Assembly (NCBI RefSeq): GCF_000468495.1
Contig: NC_022444.1
Coordinates: forward strand, 661,967 to 725,966
Reading direction: 5' to 3'
From: Megalodesulfovibrio gigas DSM 1382 = ATCC 19364
GTDB taxonomy: Bacteria; Desulfobacterota; Desulfovibrionia; Desulfovibrionales; Desulfovibrionaceae
DNA: 64,000 bases
Shown here piece after piece: positions 32,836-41,955 of the stretch (the stretch's first letter is position 1; each line of letters starts with the position of its first letter). The notes under the pieces are model-generated. The model saw nothing but the letters and a program-made list of their open reading frames with translations. It made no database searches and was not told the origin of the DNA. A program made the translations under genes and the position numbers.

Positions 32836-33978
32836 TTAGTGCAGCGGGATCCTGGTGAACGCCAGCTTGCCGAACAGGGCATTCATCTCCCCGAACACCG
32901 GCTTGCCCACCAGAAATGTATAGATGCCCTCCGCTTCCTGCACCGGGTCCACGCCGGCAAAGCGGTCCGGATACAACAGCGCGCCGATGAAGTAGGCGTT
33001 CGCCAGGATGGAGCCGAAATTCTGGCTGTACCAGTTGTACGGCAGCACGCCGTACACCCTGCCCTGCTGCACGGCGGTCAGGGTCTGATAGGCGGGATCG
33101 GCCTTGAGTTCGTGCAGCCCGCCGGCAGACTCGCCCAGCTGCAGGGTGGCCAGATCCAGGAACAGCACGTCGGGATTCCAGGTCACGATCTGCTCCTTGG
33201 CCATCTCCACCACGCCCTGTGCCTTGCCCGACTCCGCACCGCCGCCGGCCAGATTGCGGGCGTTGACAAAGGCGAAGGGCGGGTAGCCCGGCTCCGTGGA
33301 CTGGAACCCGTGCGGCCCCCGGGAGGCGAGGCCCCCCACGAACACCGACGGCCGCGCCGTCTCGGGAATGTCCCTGACGCGGGACTGCAGGTCGGCAATG
33401 CGAGTCTCGAAGAATGTCGCCACGGCCTCGGCCCGGGCCTGCACGGCCGGGTCGGCCAGCACCTCGGCCATGAGCCGCAGGGCGGCATAGAACTGCGGAC
33501 GCTTCCCGCCAAGGTTGCCGTATTCCAGCACCACCACGGGAATGCCCGTCTTGGCCTGCAATTCCTCAGGATCCGTGCCCAGGCCGGCGTTGTGGACCTT
33601 GAAGATCACCTGCGGCAGGGGATCAAGGGTCAGGATCTGTTCCGGCCGGTCAAAGCCCCGGAACTCCCCGAACACAGGCATGTCCTTGAACTGCGGATTG
33701 GCCAGGGCGTAAGGCCGGGCATCGAACTCCCGGCGGCGGACCTCGATGTCATCCACACCCACGATGCGATCCTGGGCCTGCAGATACGTCAACAGCCGCA
33801 GGCAGCCGGACCCCGAGGCAATGACGTGGCGGACCGTCTCGGGGACGTCCACGGTCCGGCCCAGGGCATCGGTGATGCGGCGGCCGCCGGCTTCGGCAAC
33901 GCCGGCCGGCAGCAGGACTGCCGCGACCAACAGCAGGATCCATGCGCGATGAAGAGATACGAAATTCAAGGGGCACAC
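32836..33978 (-). CDS. FecB/BtuF-type periplasmic binding protein
   Basis: The 380-residue protein has a signal peptide (to about 30, VAEAGG), then TDALGRTVDVP, which is typical of class III periplasmic binding proteins. It ends with PYNWYSQNFGSILANAYF, seen in iron-complex-binding members. It captures the metal complex for the FecCD/FecE importer. The start is uncertain: GTG at the listed position has GGAG only one base away, while a TTG nine bases further in has better spacing. No clear Fur box was found upstream. Confidence 0.88.
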   Translation of the reverse strand: MCPLNFVSLHRAWILLLVAAVLLPAGVAEAGGRRITDALGRTVDVPETVRHVIASGSGCLRLLTYLQAQDRIVGVDDIEVRRREFDARPYALANPQFKDMPVFGEFRGFDRPEQILTLDPLPQVIFKVHNAGLGTDPEELQAKTGIPVVVLEYGNLGGKRPQFYAALRLMAEVLADPAVQARAEAVATFFETRIADLQSRVRDIPETARPSVFVGGLASRGPHGFQSTEPGYPPFAFVNARNLAGGGAESGKAQGVVEMAKEQIVTWNPDVLFLDLATLQLGESAGGLHELKADPAYQTLTAVQQGRVYGVLPYNWYSQNFGSILANAYFIGALLYPDRFAGVDPVQEAEGIYTFLVGKPVFGEMNALFGKLAFTRIPLH

Positions 33979-34066
33979 TCCGTCGTGCTATTGTTTGTGT
34001 ATCAATAACACCATCCGTGTATGAAGTGCCCCTCCTCAAGTCAAGGGAAATCGACTGCGCAAGGCC

Positions 34067-35116
34067 TCAGAGCCGGCCCCACATGGCCGGATAGGCCCTG
34101 CCCAGATTGAAAAAGGTCTGCTGCATCTTCTGGAATTGCGGCTGGGTGAGTTCCGCGGCGATGAAGCCGCAGGCCGTGGCCAGGCCCTGACGCACCCGGG
34201 CCTGATGCTGCTGCCGCCAGCCCGGCACGCCGGCCAGACGCAGGCGGCGGGCTTCCTCCAGGATCATCCGCGCCCGGGCCTGGAGGGAATGCCCGGCCAG
34301 CACCAGGGCCTTGCCCTGCTCCGCAATGCGCCGCAGGGCCTCGGGGCGGGTCAGCCAGTCCCGGGCAACGGCGGCGGCCGCCGCGGCATCTCCCGCGGGA
34401 TACGGCGGCAGGATGCTCTCCCCGGGGACAAACAGCTCATCCAGGCCGTTGGCTGTGGCTTCGGTGAGCACGGCTGCGCCGCAGGCCGCAGCCTCGAACA
34501 GCCGGAAATTAAGCTCCCCGGCGGCAGTCTGGTTCAGCACGATCTGCGAACGCTGGAACACCGGCGCATAGCGGCCCTGCAGCATGACCAGGGGTGCATA
34601 GCCCTTGAAGCGCTTGAGAAAGGGCAGTCTGTTCGGGATGTTCGCCGGTTGCAGGGTGCCCACGAAGCTCACGGGGATGTCCCGCGCCAAGCCGGGGTCG
34701 CCGTCCACGTCCGTATCGCAAAACAGCGGGGACCAGCGCGCCTGACGAGGCAGATTATCCTGCTCGAACAAGGACACATAATCCCGCTGGGCCACCAGGA
34801 CGAGATCAAAGGCAATGGACATGGGAATGTGCCAGGGATTGCAATAGTCATCGATGGTCAGGCCGATGACGGGGCACTCCAGGGCCTCAAAGCCCAGCAC
34901 CGTGGGCAGGTAGCCGTGGTCGCACCACAACGCCGCATCGGGCACGAAGCCGCGATCCCGGAGGATGGCCGTCAGCTCCCGGTGGTGGCACATGCGGGTC
35001 AGGTGCACGCTGGTTCGGGGGTCCGGGCTCGGATGCGGCCCCAGGTACAGCACATTGCAGCCCAGGGCCTGGAACACACGGATAAAACGCGGGCTTTCCA
35101 GCAGGAGAATATTCAC
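34067..35116 (-). CDS. CgeB-like glycosyltransferase
   Basis: The 349-residue protein has an N-terminal DUF3880-like Rossmann region and a C-terminal glycosyltransferase family 1-type domain (FRLFEAAACGAAVLTEATANGLDELF). Such proteins resemble spore maturation protein CgeB and glycosylate surface structures. The start is GTG, overlapping the radical SAM stop (GTGA) with GGAG upstream. I reject the much longer frame because it is antisense filler. The substrate is unknown. Confidence 0.78.
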   Translation of the reverse strand: MNILLLESPRFIRVFQALGCNVLYLGPHPSPDPRTSVHLTRMCHHRELTAILRDRGFVPDAALWCDHGYLPTVLGFEALECPVIGLTIDDYCNPWHIPMSIAFDLVLVAQRDYVSLFEQDNLPRQARWSPLFCDTDVDGDPGLARDIPVSFVGTLQPANIPNRLPFLKRFKGYAPLVMLQGRYAPVFQRSQIVLNQTAAGELNFRLFEAAACGAAVLTEATANGLDELFVPGESILPPYPAGDAAAAAAVARDWLTRPEALRRIAEQGKALVLAGHSLQARARMILEEARRLRLAGVPGWRQQHQARVRQGLATACGFIAAELTQPQFQKMQQTFFNLGRAYPAMWGRL

Positions 35117-36153
35117 GCCGTCAACTCCATGATCTGCACGATATCTTCCTCGTGCCACGACATATTCTGATGGTGCACGCCCAGCCGCGCATAGTGCGGC
35201 CGCAATTCCCCGGCCACGCCCCAGATCTCGCCGGACACGCGCCGCGGCAGGATCAGGCGAATCGCCCCTCGCCCCCGCTGGATGTGGCGGCGCATCCACA
35301 AAAAAATGGCCCGGCTGCGGGCCATGGTGCCCAGGGCAGGATGCCGGGGGCCGGCCAGGATGTGCTGCGCCAGCCCGGGCTGTTCCAGCATGCCGATGCG
35401 CCAGACCGGCACGCCGGCTTCCCAGCAGCGCAACACGGCGCGGCCCAGGGTCCAGGCCATGGCCTCCAGGGATCGCGGCTGGTGCAGCCCCTGCCGCCAC
35501 CGGACCGCCAGGCCCGTGCCCTCCAGCACCAGGCATGGATACAGCCGGATGCCCTCCGGGTGCAAGGCGAGGGCCTGGGCCACATCCTGGCCGGCCTCTC
35601 CGGGCCGCTGCCCTGGCAGTCCGGGCATGAGCTGCACCCCCAGCCCCAGGCCGGCCGCGCGCACCAGCCCGCATGCCCGGCGGGCAACCTCCCCCGTATA
35701 GCTTCGCCCGGACGCCGCCAGGGCATCATCCTGAAAGGACTGCACCCCCAACTCCACCACGTCCAGCCCCAGGGCCTTCCATCTGGCCAGCCCCGCCGCG
35801 TCCACGGCGTCCGGCCGGGTGGAACAGCGCACCTGACGGATGCGGCCCTGCGCCTTCCAGATGGCGGCGGCCTCCAGAAACCGCCGGATCCAGACCTCGG
35901 GCAACGCGGTGAAGCTGCCGCCGTACAACGCCAGCGAATCCCAGACCGCAGCCGGCGGCGCGGCACGCATGGCCTGCTGCATGGCCACGAAAATGGCATC
36001 CAGGTCACGCACGGGGGTACCCGTTTGGCTTTCTTGATTGCAATACAGACAACGCCGCACACAACCGGCATAAGGCAGGAACACCGGCCACACCTTGCCG
36101 CCGCGGCCACCGCGGACGGACGGCCCCTCAGGCCAGGGGAGTCGGCGGCTCAT
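35113..36153 (-). CDS. Radical SAM protein, Elp3/HemN-like
   Basis: The 346-residue protein has the 4Fe-4S cluster motif CVRRCLYC (CxxxCxxC), GGSFTALP and the ELGVQSFQDDAL region of the Elp3-like radical SAM group. It uses S-adenosylmethionine for a radical reaction on an unknown, possibly RNA, substrate. The Elp3 acetyltransferase domain is absent. It is coupled to the glycosyltransferase gene by a 4-base overlap. Confidence 0.85.
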   Translation of the reverse strand: MSRRLPWPEGPSVRGGRGGKVWPVFLPYAGCVRRCLYCNQESQTGTPVRDLDAIFVAMQQAMRAAPPAAVWDSLALYGGSFTALPEVWIRRFLEAAAIWKAQGRIRQVRCSTRPDAVDAAGLARWKALGLDVVELGVQSFQDDALAASGRSYTGEVARRACGLVRAAGLGLGVQLMPGLPGQRPGEAGQDVAQALALHPEGIRLYPCLVLEGTGLAVRWRQGLHQPRSLEAMAWTLGRAVLRCWEAGVPVWRIGMLEQPGLAQHILAGPRHPALGTMARSRAIFLWMRRHIQRGRGAIRLILPRRVSGEIWGVAGELRPHYARLGVHHQNMSWHEEDIVQIMELTA

Positions 36154-36303
36154 CGGCGGACATGCCCGTCGCGCAACACAAACGCTTCGGAAAAAGTGAA
36201 TGGAGCCGGGAAAATGCCTTGAACAACAGGATACATTCAGTTATACCAGTGAGTAAGATTCTAATCCCAGTTTTTTCCAGGTCTTGATATTACCGCTAAC
36301 ATC

Positions 36304-36331
36304 TTGACAATTCAAGGGAAGCTGTTACAAG
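36304..36331 (+). promoter_or_regulatory. Candidate promoter of the HIT gene
   Basis: A consensus TTGACA (36304-36309) is followed after 16 bases by TACAAG. The 289-base region between the divergent radical SAM and HIT genes is AT-rich from about 36230 to 36330. No other gene or strong palindrome was seen there. Confidence 0.45.
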
Positions 36332-36442
36332 CATCGCTGCATCGTCACACAAGGGGTTCCGCCTTCAGCAGGCTTGCACGGGACACGCGCACCAGCACCC
36401 CGCGCAGCAATGTGCACCAGAGCAGTGAGGAACGGGTTGACC

Positions 36443-36868
36443 ATGTTCGACGCCAATTGCATCTTCTGCAAGATCATTCAGGGAGTCATTCCCTGTCAAG
36501 CCGTGTTGCGCACAGACAGCGTGCTGGCGTTTCTGGACATGAATCCCGTGCATCCCGGCCACACGCTGGTGGTGCCCACGGCGCATCATGTCACGCTCAT
36601 GGATCTGCCTGCCGCCCTGGGCGGCGATCTGCTGGACGCCCTTTCCCGCGTGGCCCGGGGAATTGTGGCGGCCACGGGCGCGCATGGGATCAACCTGATG
36701 CAAAACAACCACCCCGCTGCCGGCCAGGTGGTGATGCACGCCCATTTTCACCTGATTCCACGGTTTGACGATGATGGCCTGACTCTTTGGCCCCAACGTC
36801 CGTACGACAGCCCCGACGCCATGGCCGCCATGGCAGCACGTATCAACACAGCCATCGCGGCGGCCTAG
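36443..36868 (+). CDS. HIT-family nucleotide-binding hydrolase
   Basis: The 141-residue protein has the histidine triad HAHFH (99-103) and an N-terminal CIFC zinc-type motif (CIFCKIIQG). The HINT/HIT branch hydrolyses adenosine phosphoramidates or related nucleotides in the cytoplasm. A GAGGAAC-like site precedes the ATG. It is followed 42 bases later by an HU-family gene on the same strand. Confidence 0.9.
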   Translation: MFDANCIFCKIIQGVIPCQAVLRTDSVLAFLDMNPVHPGHTLVVPTAHHVTLMDLPAALGGDLLDALSRVARGIVAATGAHGINLMQNNHPAAGQVVMHAHFHLIPRFDDDGLTLWPQRPYDSPDAMAAMAARINTAIAAA

Positions 36869-36910
36869 GTTCCCACACAGACAGCGACCAGCGATTTGAA
36901 AGGATTCCGT

Positions 36911-37204
36911 ATGAGCGACAAGACATTGACCAAGGCAGAGATCGTTGACGCCATCTATGAAAAAACAAACCGCAACCGTGCGGAAGTAAAGAATATTGTT
37001 GAGTCGCTGCTCAAGATCATGAAGCAGGCCATCAAGAAGGATCATGCCCTGCTCATCAGCGGCTTCGGCAAGTTCGAGGCGTACGACAAGCAGGCGCGCA
37101 AGGGCCGCAACCCGCAGACCGACGAGACCATCACCCTGCCCCCGCGCAAGGTGGTCGTCTTCCGGCTCTCGCGCAAGTTCCGCGCCGAGCTCAATCAGCA
37201 ATAA
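36911..37204 (+). CDS. HU/IHF-family DNA-binding protein
   Basis: The 97-residue protein has the HU/IHF fold with the basic arm region FEAYDKQARKGRNPQT and the conserved GRNPQT motif. It bends DNA and organises the nucleoid. The sequence resembles IHF alpha as much as HU, so the exact paralogue is open. AAAGGA lies before the ATG. Its last 14 bases overlap the end of the convergent rlpA gene. Confidence 0.92.
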   Translation: MSDKTLTKAEIVDAIYEKTNRNRAEVKNIVESLLKIMKQAIKKDHALLISGFGKFEAYDKQARKGRNPQTDETITLPPRKVVVFRLSRKFRAELNQQ

Positions 37205-37907
37205 CGAAGGCCCCAGGAAACCGGGCGGTCAGTGCCCGGCGAGCGTCTTCCGCCGCCGAGAGGCTCTGCCACGTGCCCATCTGCACCCGCCAGAACAGCC
37301 GGCCGCCGATATCCGACTCCACGATCCGGGAGCCTGTGCGGCCTTCTGTTTTGAGCGCCCCCAGCAGACGGGCCGCGTTTTCCTGCACGGTGAATGCCCC
37401 CACCTGTACATAGAACGTCCCCGTAAAGTCGCCATTGCGGTAGTTGGGCACATCCCCCAGCGCCGCAATGCGCACCCGGGCCGTGCCCGTGCCGGTGATG
37501 CCCAACTCCTTGGCCGCAGCGTGCGACAGGTCGATGATGCGCTGGGAGACGAAGGGACCGCGGTCGTTGATGCGCACCACCGTCTTGCGGCCGTTGTCCA
37601 GGTTCTCCACCTCCACCATGGTCTGCATGGGCAGAATCTTGTGCGCGGCGGTCATCTCGTGCTGGTTGTAGACCTCGCCGCACGCCGTGCGCCGGCCATG
37701 GAAGCCCGGCCCGTACCAGGACGCCAAGCCCTGCTCGGAGAAGCCATCGGCCGAGAGCAGGGGCCGGTAGGTCTTGCCGCGGACGGTGTACGGCTTGTAC
37801 GTGCCGCGAAGGTGCTTGTCCGTGGCCGCGCCCCCGCCGCAGCCCGCGGTCAGGGCTGCAGCCAGGCAGGCAAGGGCAAGCGTCAGGGCAAGGCAGAACC
37901 GGGGCAT
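37191..37907 (-). CDS. rlpA: RlpA-type septal lipoprotein (DPBB plus SPOR)
   Basis: The 238-residue protein has a lipobox LTAGC (Cys23), a double-psi beta-barrel domain (GLASWYGPGFHGRRTACGE; INDRGPF) and a C-terminal SPOR domain (YVQVGAFTVQENA). RlpA is a lytic transglycosylase acting on denuded septal glycan. The start sits inside the last 25 bases of the upstream gene, suggesting coupling. It ends in a short convergent overlap with the HU gene. Confidence 0.9.
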   Translation of the reverse strand: MPRFCLALTLALACLAAALTAGCGGGAATDKHLRGTYKPYTVRGKTYRPLLSADGFSEQGLASWYGPGFHGRRTACGEVYNQHEMTAAHKILPMQTMVEVENLDNGRKTVVRINDRGPFVSQRIIDLSHAAAKELGITGTGTARVRIAALGDVPNYRNGDFTGTFYVQVGAFTVQENAARLLGALKTEGRTGSRIVESDIGGRLFWRVQMGTWQSLSAAEDARRALTARFPGAFVIAD

Positions 37908-39532
37908 GGTTCCTCCCGCGGCCAGAAGGTCATCAGATCCCACACAGCCGCCAGCCGGCCGCCGTCGGGCAGGGTCAGGGCATAGGCCCATCCCAGCCGG
38001 CCCTGCTCCAGGCAGGGCAACGCCACTCCCGGCGCACCGGCGGGCAGTCGGGCCAGCAGCGCGGCATCCGCAGCGCACTGTCCCCAGCGGCTGCTGCCCC
38101 ATGTGCCATGGCTGTCTGTGCAATGCAACAGGTGCAGCCCATGGAACACGGGCCGGTCCTGCTGGAACGGCGCGCGCAACAATGGTTCCCGACACGCCTG
38201 CACCAGCGCCATGGCCTGCTCCATGGAGCGGATGGCTGCTTCATACAGCTGCCACGCCGATGCCTGCGGCGATGGCGGACGCTGCACCAGGGCCAGGGCC
38301 GTCAGCTCGCCATCCGAAAACGGCGCCGCCCTCCCCTGCTCGTAGGCCTGGGCAATGACGTCCAGCAACGCCGTCACCTGCGGGTCATCCTTGTCTATCT
38401 CGGGCCTGCCGCATTGCCGTTCCAGCCAAGCCGCCACGCCGGCCCGGCCGGACTTGTCCGTGATGATGATGCGCGACTGCCGGCCCAGCACCAGCCCGGG
38501 ATCGAAGGCTTCATAGGTTTCCGGAGACTTGCGCAGCCCGTCCAGGTGCAGGCCGGCCACATGGGCGAAGGCCCGGCCGCCCAGCAGCGGCTGCTGTTCC
38601 GGAATGGAGACACCCATATGTTCCAGCGCGGCAGCCAGTTCCCCCAGCACGTGCAGATCCACGCGGGCATGGGCCGGATCCAGCAGACGATACTCCGCCG
38701 CAAGCCCTTCCACACTGGCCGTGCCGGCCCGTTCGCCCAGGCCCATGAGGCTGGCGCTGGCCCCGGCGCAGCCGGCCAGCCAGGCCGCCACGGTGTTGGC
38801 ATGAGCGCGATGGAAATCGTTGTGCCCGTGAAACTCCAGACAGGCTCCGGGCACGCCGGCCTGCTCCACAAAGGCGCGCACCAGGGCCGCCACGCCCAGG
38901 GGCAGTGCGGCGCCGGCATAGGGCATGGCCAGCCCCAGGGTGTCGCACAGCCGGATGATGATGTCCCGGCCACTCTCGCGAGCCCGATCCATGATGCGCC
39001 GGGCCAGGGGGACGCAGAAGCCGGGCACGTCGGCCCGGGTCACGTCCTCAAAGTGGCAGCGCGGGGTCAGGCCCAGGGCGAGGGCCTCGTCCAGCACGGC
39101 CAGGTACTGCGCCATGGCCTCGGCATCGGTCCAGCCGAATTTGTGGCGCATGTGCTGGGGGGAGACGCTCATGAGCAGGCTGACTTCCTGCATCTCCAGC
39201 TCCCTGGCGGCCAGCAGATCCTGGCGCGTGGCCCGGGCCCAGGCGGTGATGCGCGGGAAGGCATGGCCCAGGGCGCGGCAGGCATCCACCGCGCGACGGT
39301 CCTTGGCGGTGTAGCAGAAAAATTCGCTGGAGCGGACCACGCCATCCGGCCCGCCCAGGCGGTGCAACAGATCGTACAGCCGCACCATCTGCGCCACGGT
39401 AAAGCTGCGGCCGGCCTGCTGGCCTTCGCGGAAGGTGGCGTCGCAGATGTAGACGGGCAATCCGACGGGCAGCAGGGACACATCCTCCCCTGCCGGCTGC
39501 TGCGTCTCCGGCAGGGAGGGGGGACGGCTCAT
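37883..39532 (-). CDS. DRE-TIM metallolyase, homocitrate/isopropylmalate synthase-like
   Basis: The 549-residue protein has the HMGL-like TIM barrel with DATFREG (31-37), HGHND and GERAGT. Together these form the metal and acyl-CoA site of the homocitrate/isopropylmalate/citramalate synthase superfamily. A C-terminal extension of about 150 residues is unlike standard LeuA. Substrate is not evident and there are no leucine or lysine biosynthesis neighbours. It overlaps the preceding conserved gene by 4 bases. Confidence 0.78.
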   Translation of the reverse strand: MSRPPSLPETQQPAGEDVSLLPVGLPVYICDATFREGQQAGRSFTVAQMVRLYDLLHRLGGPDGVVRSSEFFCYTAKDRRAVDACRALGHAFPRITAWARATRQDLLAARELEMQEVSLLMSVSPQHMRHKFGWTDAEAMAQYLAVLDEALALGLTPRCHFEDVTRADVPGFCVPLARRIMDRARESGRDIIIRLCDTLGLAMPYAGAALPLGVAALVRAFVEQAGVPGACLEFHGHNDFHRAHANTVAAWLAGCAGASASLMGLGERAGTASVEGLAAEYRLLDPAHARVDLHVLGELAAALEHMGVSIPEQQPLLGGRAFAHVAGLHLDGLRKSPETYEAFDPGLVLGRQSRIIITDKSGRAGVAAWLERQCGRPEIDKDDPQVTALLDVIAQAYEQGRAAPFSDGELTALALVQRPPSPQASAWQLYEAAIRSMEQAMALVQACREPLLRAPFQQDRPVFHGLHLLHCTDSHGTWGSSRWGQCAADAALLARLPAGAPGVALPCLEQGRLGWAYALTLPDGGRLAAVWDLMTFWPREEPCPGSALP

Positions 39533-40341
39533 GCGATGGCGCCTCGGCGGGCGGCTGGATGCTTGGCGCACATGCGGGCCATGCGGGAGGCCTCCTCCTG
39601 CACCAGTGGGCATTCCGGCCGCAGGGCCTGCGCCCGGGCCAGGGCCTGACGGGCCGGATCCCACCAGCCGCCCTGCCGCAGGCTCTGGGCAGCCAGCAGA
39701 TAGAGCAGTTGGGGCTCGTCCTCGTACAGAATTTCCACCAGGACGGCGTGCTGCTCGCCAAAGACCTCCTGCACCAGATCTTCCTGACTGAACAGGAAGC
39801 GCGCCAGCAGCTGGCTGTCGTGGTACTTGCGCAGCACATGGGGGAACAGGGCGATGCACTCGGCGATGATGCGCCGCACCCGGGCGATTTCCCGGGCCAG
39901 GCTTTCGCGGGTTTGCCCCAGCACGTCCACCATGGAATCCACGTGCTGCCGCTCCAGAGCCGTGAGGGGCTGATCCTGCAGGCGCTGCACCCAGGGGACG
40001 TAGTTTTCGTGCTGGTGGGCGTCCTCGCGGATCTTGACCACCTCATGGAAGATGTAGCCCAGGGCCCAGTCGAGGAGGCTGTCCAGGCGGGCATCCTCGG
40101 CGAACTGCGGCTGCGGCGTGGCGGACCCGCGCAGCAGCAGGTGCGACGTATCCTTGAGCCGCCAGAGCAGCCCCTTGTTCATCACGGAGCCGGTGAGCTG
40201 GCGCAAGGCAAGATAGTCTATGGAGCCCGTGGCTTCATACACGGCAAAAATCTCGGTGAAGTCGCGGGTCGCCAGGCAGAAATCGCGCAACAAATCGCGG
40301 GCGAATTCCGACTTCTTGGCCCGAATCCAGGCACGGGACAC
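39529..40341 (-). CDS. Conserved helical protein of unknown function
   Basis: The 270-residue protein is largely alpha-helical, with no signal peptide or membrane segment. The central part (about 80-190) is rich in Arg, His and Gln, and the C-terminal 60 residues look like one or two TPR-type helix pairs (WDPARQALARAQALRPECP). I do not recognise a family. The start is GTG with GGAG upstream. Its overlap with the DRE-TIM gene suggests a shared task. Confidence 0.65.
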   Translation of the reverse strand: MSRAWIRAKKSEFARDLLRDFCLATRDFTEIFAVYEATGSIDYLALRQLTGSVMNKGLLWRLKDTSHLLLRGSATPQPQFAEDARLDSLLDWALGYIFHEVVKIREDAHQHENYVPWVQRLQDQPLTALERQHVDSMVDVLGQTRESLAREIARVRRIIAECIALFPHVLRKYHDSQLLARFLFSQEDLVQEVFGEQHAVLVEILYEDEPQLLYLLAAQSLRQGGWWDPARQALARAQALRPECPLVQEEASRMARMCAKHPAARRGAIA

Positions 40342-40428
40342 GTCAGGCTCCAGGTGCGGAAGGTGGGAACGTCACGGCAACACAACTGTCATATAGCGTA
40401 GAGTGGTCGGAAAAGTCAAAACAGGGAC

Positions 40429-40833
40429 TCAAACCCGCATGAACGTGGCCACCGCCTTGGCGGCCAGGGTTTCGGCGTTGCGCATCAACTCCGCCTCCAC
40501 GGTAATCAGCCTGGCGCCCTCGCGGTACACCCAGGCGCGGGCGGCCACATCGTCCCCCGAGCGCACAGGGCTGAAGTAGCGCACCGACAGCTCCACCGTG
40601 GCGATGCGCACCTCCCCCAGCCGGGCCAGGATGGCATGGGCCATGGCTTCGTCCAGCAGGGTGGCGATGATGCCGCCAGCCAGCACGCCGGCACCCTGGG
40701 TCAGGGACGGCGTCACTGCGCAGGCCAGCACGGCTTCCTCGCGATCCAGCCTGGAGACCACCACCCCCAGGTGCCGCAGCACGGGGTTGACGTGCTGCTC
40801 CGGCCGGACCACTGCCTCCAGATACGCAGACAT
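40429..40833 (-). CDS. PaaI-type hotdog thioesterase
   Basis: The 134-residue single hotdog domain has the helix AGGIIATLLDEAMAHAI, including the catalytic-type Asp, followed by the strand TVELSVRYFSPVRSGD. It probably hydrolyses an acyl-CoA. GGAGG precedes the ATG. It begins 15 bases after the receiver-TPR gene, so it is likely co-transcribed although the roles are not obviously linked. Confidence 0.85.
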   Translation of the reverse strand: MSAYLEAVVRPEQHVNPVLRHLGVVVSRLDREEAVLACAVTPSLTQGAGVLAGGIIATLLDEAMAHAILARLGEVRIATVELSVRYFSPVRSGDDVAARAWVYREGARLITVEAELMRNAETLAAKAVATFMRV

Positions 40834-40848
40834 GGCGCGCCTCCATCA

Positions 40849-41952
40849 TTATTCCTTGAGTTGCAGATCGTCGGTGACCAGTTCCGAAACCGGGCGCGGG
40901 GCCTGCTTGCCCGGGAGGGTCGGCCATGGCTCGCCCTTGAGCCTGCGATACATCTGCTGGGCTTCGGGGAACGCCGCATTGAGCCGCAGCGCCCTGGTGA
41001 CCCATTCCAGGGCCAGCTTGAGATCTTCCTTGAAGTAGAACGCCTTGGCCAGGTTGTAATAGATGTGCTCGTCCTTGGGGGTCAGCGCCAGGGCCTGCTT
41101 GTAGGCCCGGATGGCGCCGGGGATGTTGCCGGCCTTGCGCAGCCGCACGCCCAGGGTATTGAAGGGATTGGGGGCGCGGTCGTCCATCTTCAGGATGTCG
41201 ATGAAGACTTCCTTGACCTTTTCCATGCGGTCGGCTTCCGCATACATCGCCGCCGCCTTCTTGAGAAATTGCTGGCTGATGTTGATGTCGCCCTTGCGCT
41301 TGTAGGCCTCGGCCATGCCCTCGTAGGCCTCCACGAACAGGTCGTTGAGGCGCAGGGCCTGCTGAAAGGCGACGATGGCCTGCCCGAAGCGCTCTTCGCT
41401 CAGGTGACGGCAGCCCAGATCGTAATAGCGCTGCGCCTCGCCCTGCTTGCTGGCCAGCTCCTGAAATTCCTCAATGGCTTCGTCGAGGTCGCCGGTTTCC
41501 AGCATCAGCTTGGCATCGTTGAGCCGGCGCTGTTCAATGGCGTTGAAGCTGGCCAGTTGCAGCGCAGTCTGGCTGTGGCGCTCGAAGATCTCGTCGGAAT
41601 ACGGCCGCAGCACGTAGCCGGCGCAGCCGGCAGCCACGGCGTCCAGCACGTCCTGCCGCGAGTTCTTCAGTGTGACCATGACCACGGGGATGCGCCGCAG
41701 GCTGGGCGAGGCCTTCATGGTCCGGACCAAATGCAGTGCATCGAGGCTCTTGACTTCGTGATCGCAGAACAAGAGATCGCATGGGCTGCTGAGCAAAAAG
41801 TTGTACGCCTCCACCGCCGAGGCGAAGGTGCGGGCCACTTCCAGGGAAAGCCGGCGCAGGATGGCTTTGTCCCGCTCCACATGCGCACGGTTGGCGCTGA
41901 CGATGAGGACTCGTTTTGTGGCGCGTCGCCCCTCAAGCCCGGCAGGCCGCAT
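40849..41952 (-). CDS. Degenerate receiver domain fused to TPR repeats
   Basis: The 367-residue protein has an N-terminal receiver-like domain (about 12-130) and then at least five TPR units (about 150-360). The N-terminal acidic pair of a true receiver is missing (VLIVSANRAHV). The phospho-Asp position is present as CDHEV. The conserved Lys near the end is Arg (YVLRPYS). It is therefore probably a phosphorylation-independent interaction module. It follows the MoeA fusion gene by 3 bases. Confidence 0.8.
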   Translation of the reverse strand: MRPAGLEGRRATKRVLIVSANRAHVERDKAILRRLSLEVARTFASAVEAYNFLLSSPCDLLFCDHEVKSLDALHLVRTMKASPSLRRIPVVMVTLKNSRQDVLDAVAAGCAGYVLRPYSDEIFERHSQTALQLASFNAIEQRRLNDAKLMLETGDLDEAIEEFQELASKQGEAQRYYDLGCRHLSEERFGQAIVAFQQALRLNDLFVEAYEGMAEAYKRKGDINISQQFLKKAAAMYAEADRMEKVKEVFIDILKMDDRAPNPFNTLGVRLRKAGNIPGAIRAYKQALALTPKDEHIYYNLAKAFYFKEDLKLALEWVTRALRLNAAFPEAQQMYRRLKGEPWPTLPGKQAPRPVSELVTDDLQLKE

Positions 41953-41955
41953 GCA

